Below, piece after piece: positions 5,213 to 7,829 of a stretch of DNA of 7,829 nucleotides. Made by a program: the position numbers and the translations under genes. The notes beneath the pieces are model-generated. The model searched no databases. It was not told the DNA's origin and worked only from the letters and a program-made list of their open reading frames with translations. Position 1 is the stretch's first letter, and every line of letters starts with the position of its first letter. The DNA is from an uncultured Actinomycetes bacterium (GTDB lineage Bacteria > Actinomycetota > Thermoleophilia > Miltoncostaeales > Miltoncostaeaceae), in assembly GCA_903866425.1 (NCBI GenBank), contig CAIPNN010000299.1, positions 1 to 7,829 on the forward strand. The letters are read 5' to 3'.

Positions 5213-7829
5213 ATGCAGGAGTTTCAGTCCGGGGCGCGACGCGGAAATCCGGATCGCGTGCGCCATCTACCCCCGACTGACCCCCTTGCGTCATCCCCAG
5301 TGCCGTTGCGGACCCCAAAAACCCGACTGCCACGCCGGTTTCCAGCGTGGATTCTCGCTCTCGTTGCGGGCCTGTTGGCCTGCCTCGGTTTCGCCACCGC
5401 GGGGGCGTCGAGCGCCCAGGCAGCGGCCATCACCAAGCAGTTCAACGGCAGCACCTGGGAGTTGATCGCCGGTTTCCGTCAGCCCACGACGCAGGCGCTC
5501 ACGGTGAGCGGTATACGGTCGCTGTTCACCACCGACCAGAACTCGGGGATCACCTCCACCGCGAGCCTCTTCTCCACGGTCACGACCAACGGCGACCAGT
5601 ACGCCAACCAGTCGGTCTTCGGCATCAAGCACAACGCCTACCTGCTTGAGGGCTATGACACCGCCGGCACGAGCCGCAACATCCAGGGCGTCATCACCAC
5701 CGGCTCGCACACGTGGACCCAGTTGGGCGGCGCCACCATCGGGTCGGCGCTGTCCCTGCCCGCCGGCATCACCGTGACCGGCGCCTCGCTGTTCAACGCC
5801 GCGGGCGCGGTGACGCCCACCTACAAGTACCTGGCGCAGAGCAACGGCGCGGCTGCAGGCCTGTTCACCGCCGACACCGGCGACTTCATCCTGATGGGCG
5901 TGACCGACTCGGTGACGCAGGGCACGGCCAGCGCGCTCGACACCACGTTCAACGGTGCGAGCAACTCGATCGGCCTCGGCCTGAGTGACGGCAACGGTGT
6001 GGGCCAGACCGTGTCGGCCAATTGGGCACAGCCCAGCACCACTATCAACGCCATCACCACCCGGTCGGCCGGCAACGCCTACGGGGGCTCGGCCGCGCAG
6101 GCCGGTGGCAACCCCAACGGCTGGGTGCTGGTGTGGGGTCGCCCCGAGGCCGCCATCACCCCGGTCGCGGCCTACTCCAAGACCACCACCATGCAGTTCC
6201 GGCTCGACTTCGCCGCGGGCACGTCGACGGGCCTCGACATCACTGACTTCACGGTGGGGGGCAGCAGCACGGGGTGGTCGGTGGCCTCGGTCACCGGGTC
6301 GGGCACCGGGCCGTACACCGTCACCCTGAGTGGCGTGGCGCCCGCCCAGGGCACCGTGACGCTGTCGCTCAACACCGGGGCCGTCACGGTGGGGGGTTCG
6401 CCATTCCCGGCAGCGCCCATCGCCGGCACCGCGGCGACCACGTACGACTCGGTGGCACCGACGCTGACGTCGCTTACCGCAGCAGCGCTCACCACGTTCA
6501 CCAGCCCCATCACGTACACGCTCAACCTGAGCGAGGCACCTGCTGCGGCGCTTACGGCCAGCAACTTCATCGTCAGCGGGACGTCGGGTGGGTGGGCGGT
6601 GCAGTCGGTGACGGGCTCGGGTTCAGGCCCCTACACCGTGACCGTTGTCAATGCGGCGGGTATTCCCCCCAACGGCACCATCAATCTGGGCCTTCGCGCC
6701 GGGTCGTTCTCTGACGCCGCTGGCAATACAGGGCCCGCCACGCAGTACAACGCATCGACGGTCACTCTTTATCGGGGGCTCGACCTGGGCACGCCGACGG
6801 TGGCGTCGTTCACGGGCTCCACGGCGAGTACGGCCACCAGCCCGCTCACCTTCTCGCTCACGTTCGATCAACTGGTGAGCGGGCTCACCACCAGTGACTT
6901 CTCGTTTGGCGGCACCTCACCAGGCTGGGTGGTGGCCAGCGTGACCGGGTCGGGCACCGGGCCGTACACGGTGACTGCCACGCGCGCATCGCCGGTCCCC
7001 GATGGCACGCTCACACTGATTCTGCGGTCGGGTGCGGTGATCGACCGCGCCAATACGCAGGGGCCACTGACCTCCGCCGCTTCGCCGGTGGTGACGGTGA
7101 CCACGAAGCCGGCCAACACGGCCGTGCCGGTGGTGACGGGCACCGCCACCACCTTCGGCGCACTCACGGGCACCAACGGCACGTGGACGGGGCCGGCCAC
7201 CATCACCTACGCGTATCAGTGGCAGGTGTCGGACGACGGGGCGACGGGGTGGAGTGACGCCACGGGAACCGGAAGCGCCACGGCCTCGTATGCGACAGCG
7301 GTGGCCGACATGGGCCGGTATGTGCGCCTGCGCGTGACGGCGACAAACAGCGGCGGTGCCACGGTGGCGTACTCGGCGGCCACCGCGCGGGTGATGCCCG
7401 GGGCCTCGCTGCTGACCACCGCCGAGGGCCCCGACCTCGTCCTGCAGACGGTCGTCGGCACCGGCGGTGCGCTGGGCGTCACGGTGACGGGTGGCGCCAC
7501 CGGTGCCAACCCGCGTGGCATGGCCGTGACGCCCGACAACGGCTTTGTGTACGTGGCCAACTCTGGCGGTAACTCCATCAGCCAGTTCGCGGTGGGCCCC
7601 ACCGGCGCGCTCACCCCGCTGGCACCGGCAAGTGTGGCCACCGGTGCCGGCACCACGCCGCAGTGGGTTGCCGTCACGCCCGATCAGCGGTTTGCCTACG
7701 TGGCCAACCGGGGTACCGGCACCGTGGGGCAGTACCGGGTGCTGTCTGACGGTCGCCTGAGCGAGCTCCCCACCGCCACAATCGCCGCCGGCACCACCAC
7801 CGAGAGCCTGGTGGTGAACCCCGCCGGCA
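5213..7829 (+). CDS. Large secreted/surface protein: Ig-like repeats plus beta-propeller (3' partial)
   Basis: Frame open from ATG 5213 through 872 codons to the window edge; an in-frame TAA at 5144 bounds it upstream. Residues 1-45 are basic, 46-64 form a hydrophobic segment (WILALVAGLLACLGFATAG), and a signal peptidase site fits after AQA at 68-70. About 73-312 is Gly/Ser/Thr-rich and beta-like, with no family I recognise. Three related Ig-like units follow at about 313-410, 413-512 and 523-622, each with a GWxVxSVTGSGxGPYTVT core around Trp355, Trp461 and Trp572. A different Ig-like module spans about 632-731 (GTWTG, YAYQWQ, DMGRYVRLRVTATNSGG). From about 738 a YVTN/lactonase-like beta-propeller begins, with blades marked by AVTPD and YVAN at Tyr780 and Tyr829. 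GTG 5300 is an alternative start giving a more ordinary signal peptide (MPLRTPKTRLPRRF...); neither start has a Shine-Dalgarno. The architecture suggests an extracellular binding or adhesion protein; lactonase activity should not be assumed. Confidence 0.88.
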   Translation, partial: MQEFQSGARRGNPDRVRHLPPTDPLASSPVPLRTPKTRLPRRFPAWILALVAGLLACLGFATAGASSAQAAAITKQFNGSTWELIAGFRQPTTQALTVSGIRSLFTTDQNSGITSTASLFSTVTTNGDQYANQSVFGIKHNAYLLEGYDTAGTSRNIQGVITTGSHTWTQLGGATIGSALSLPAGITVTGASLFNAAGAVTPTYKYLAQSNGAAAGLFTADTGDFILMGVTDSVTQGTASALDTTFNGASNSIGLGLSDGNGVGQTVSANWAQPSTTINAITTRSAGNAYGGSAAQAGGNPNGWVLVWGRPEAAITPVAAYSKTTTMQFRLDFAAGTSTGLDITDFTVGGSSTGWSVASVTGSGTGPYTVTLSGVAPAQGTVTLSLNTGAVTVGGSPFPAAPIAGTAATTYDSVAPTLTSLTAAALTTFTSPITYTLNLSEAPAAALTASNFIVSGTSGGWAVQSVTGSGSGPYTVTVVNAAGIPPNGTINLGLRAGSFSDAAGNTGPATQYNASTVTLYRGLDLGTPTVASFTGSTASTATSPLTFSLTFDQLVSGLTTSDFSFGGTSPGWVVASVTGSGTGPYTVTATRASPVPDGTLTLILRSGAVIDRANTQGPLTSAASPVVTVTTKPANTAVPVVTGTATTFGALTGTNGTWTGPATITYAYQWQVSDDGATGWSDATGTGSATASYATAVADMGRYVRLRVTATNSGGATVAYSAATARVMPGASLLTTAEGPDLVLQTVVGTGGALGVTVTGGATGANPRGMAVTPDNGFVYVANSGGNSISQFAVGPTGALTPLAPASVATGAGTTPQWVAVTPDQRFAYVANRGTGTVGQYRVLSDGRLSELPTATIAAGTTTESLVVNPAG
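6293..6318 (+). repeat. Exact 26-bp direct repeat, copy 1
   Basis: This stretch is identical base for base to 6944-6969. It encodes the TGSGTGPYT core of Ig-like unit 1. The copies are 651 bases apart, a multiple of three, so recombination between them would delete 217 codons in frame. Confidence 0.85.
6944..6969 (+). repeat. Exact 26-bp direct repeat, copy 2
   Basis: Identical to 6293-6318 and in the same reading frame, in the core of Ig-like unit 3. The matching stretch of unit 2 (near 6610-6636) encodes almost the same peptide with several different codons, so units 1 and 3 are closer at the DNA level here than either is to unit 2. Confidence 0.85.

Larger units (their letters stand above)
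6149..7078 (+). repeat. Three tandem Ig-like domain repeats within the surface protein gene
   Basis: Three diverged repeat units, roughly 6149-6442, 6449-6748 and 6779-7078, each encode a beta-sandwich-like domain. Shared landmarks in order are a strand such as FRLDF, YTLNL or FSLTF, then a DFTV, NFIV or DFSF strand, then the GW and SVTGSG-GPYTVT core, and a closing strand around SLNTGAV, LGLRAGS or LILRSGA. The core tryptophan codons are at 6275, 6593 and 6926, a period of 106 then 111 codons. The pattern resembles bacterial Ig-like domains found in surface proteins. Boundaries are approximate. Confidence 0.75.

Noticed and set aside
4627..5214. Minus-strand open frame of 195 codons over the last VWA gene and the gap
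   Set aside because: The product is rich in Arg, Gly and His with no recognisable motif, and it lies opposite a clear VWA domain; a GC-driven shadow.
5713..6714. Several + strand frames of 74-146 codons inside the surface protein gene
   Set aside because: They encode His/Arg/Gly-rich low-complexity products in alternative frames, while the long frame from 5213 carries coherent domain repeats with no stops.
7424..7829. Calling the C-terminal region a 6-phosphogluconolactonase
   Set aside because: Only about two and a half blades are visible, and the YVAN/AVTPD pattern is shared by many non-enzymatic propellers; catalytic residues cannot be assessed.

Overview
The window is GC-rich, densely packed and all on the + strand. 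GTG starts, start/stop overlaps between genes and a proline-rich cytosolic tail on a membrane protease all suggest an actinobacterium. The immunoglobulin-like module in the last gene (residues 632-731, with a GTWTG...YAYQWQ core) is of a kind I associate with Thermoleophilia/Solirubrobacterales surface proteins. That placement is an inference from gene style, not from a marker gene.

Layout: 1-82 is the last 26 codons of an unidentified upstream gene. 83-299 is a non-coding gap with no convincing promoter. From 300 to 5097 there is one tight cluster: an HtrA/DegP-type membrane-anchored serine protease without a PDZ domain (300-1253), a MoxR-family AAA+ ATPase (1277-2293), a cytosolic DUF58 protein with a von Willebrand factor A (VWA)-type metal site (2271-3170), and two tandem membrane VWA proteins of the BatA/BatB type (3167-4108 and 4105-5097). 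The last four genes overlap or nearly touch, so they are very likely co-transcribed and translationally coupled. A 115-base gap holds weak hairpins and a possible promoter. From 5213 the frame stays open to the window edge and encodes a large secreted or surface protein: signal sequence, an unrecognised beta-rich N-terminal region, three related Ig-like repeats, a fourth different Ig-like module, then the first blades of a beta-propeller.

How they may work together: MoxR ATPases are generally paired with VWA proteins and are thought to act as chaperones or remodelling motors on them; DUF58 and Bat-type proteins are the usual partners (compare moxR1-Rv1480-Rv1481 of Mycobacterium tuberculosis, which lies beside the cell-wall peptidase genes ripA/ripB). 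Here the exported hydrolase beside the module is an HtrA-like protease, suggesting an envelope-maintenance unit: cytosolic ATPase and adaptor inside, VWA domains and protease outside. The protease's cytosolic tail and the last VWA protein's cytosolic tail share a short GLPPLxP-type motif, which may be chance or a common docking site. The large surface protein probably has its own transcript and need not belong to the system.

No RNA genes, CRISPR arrays or insertion sequences were seen.
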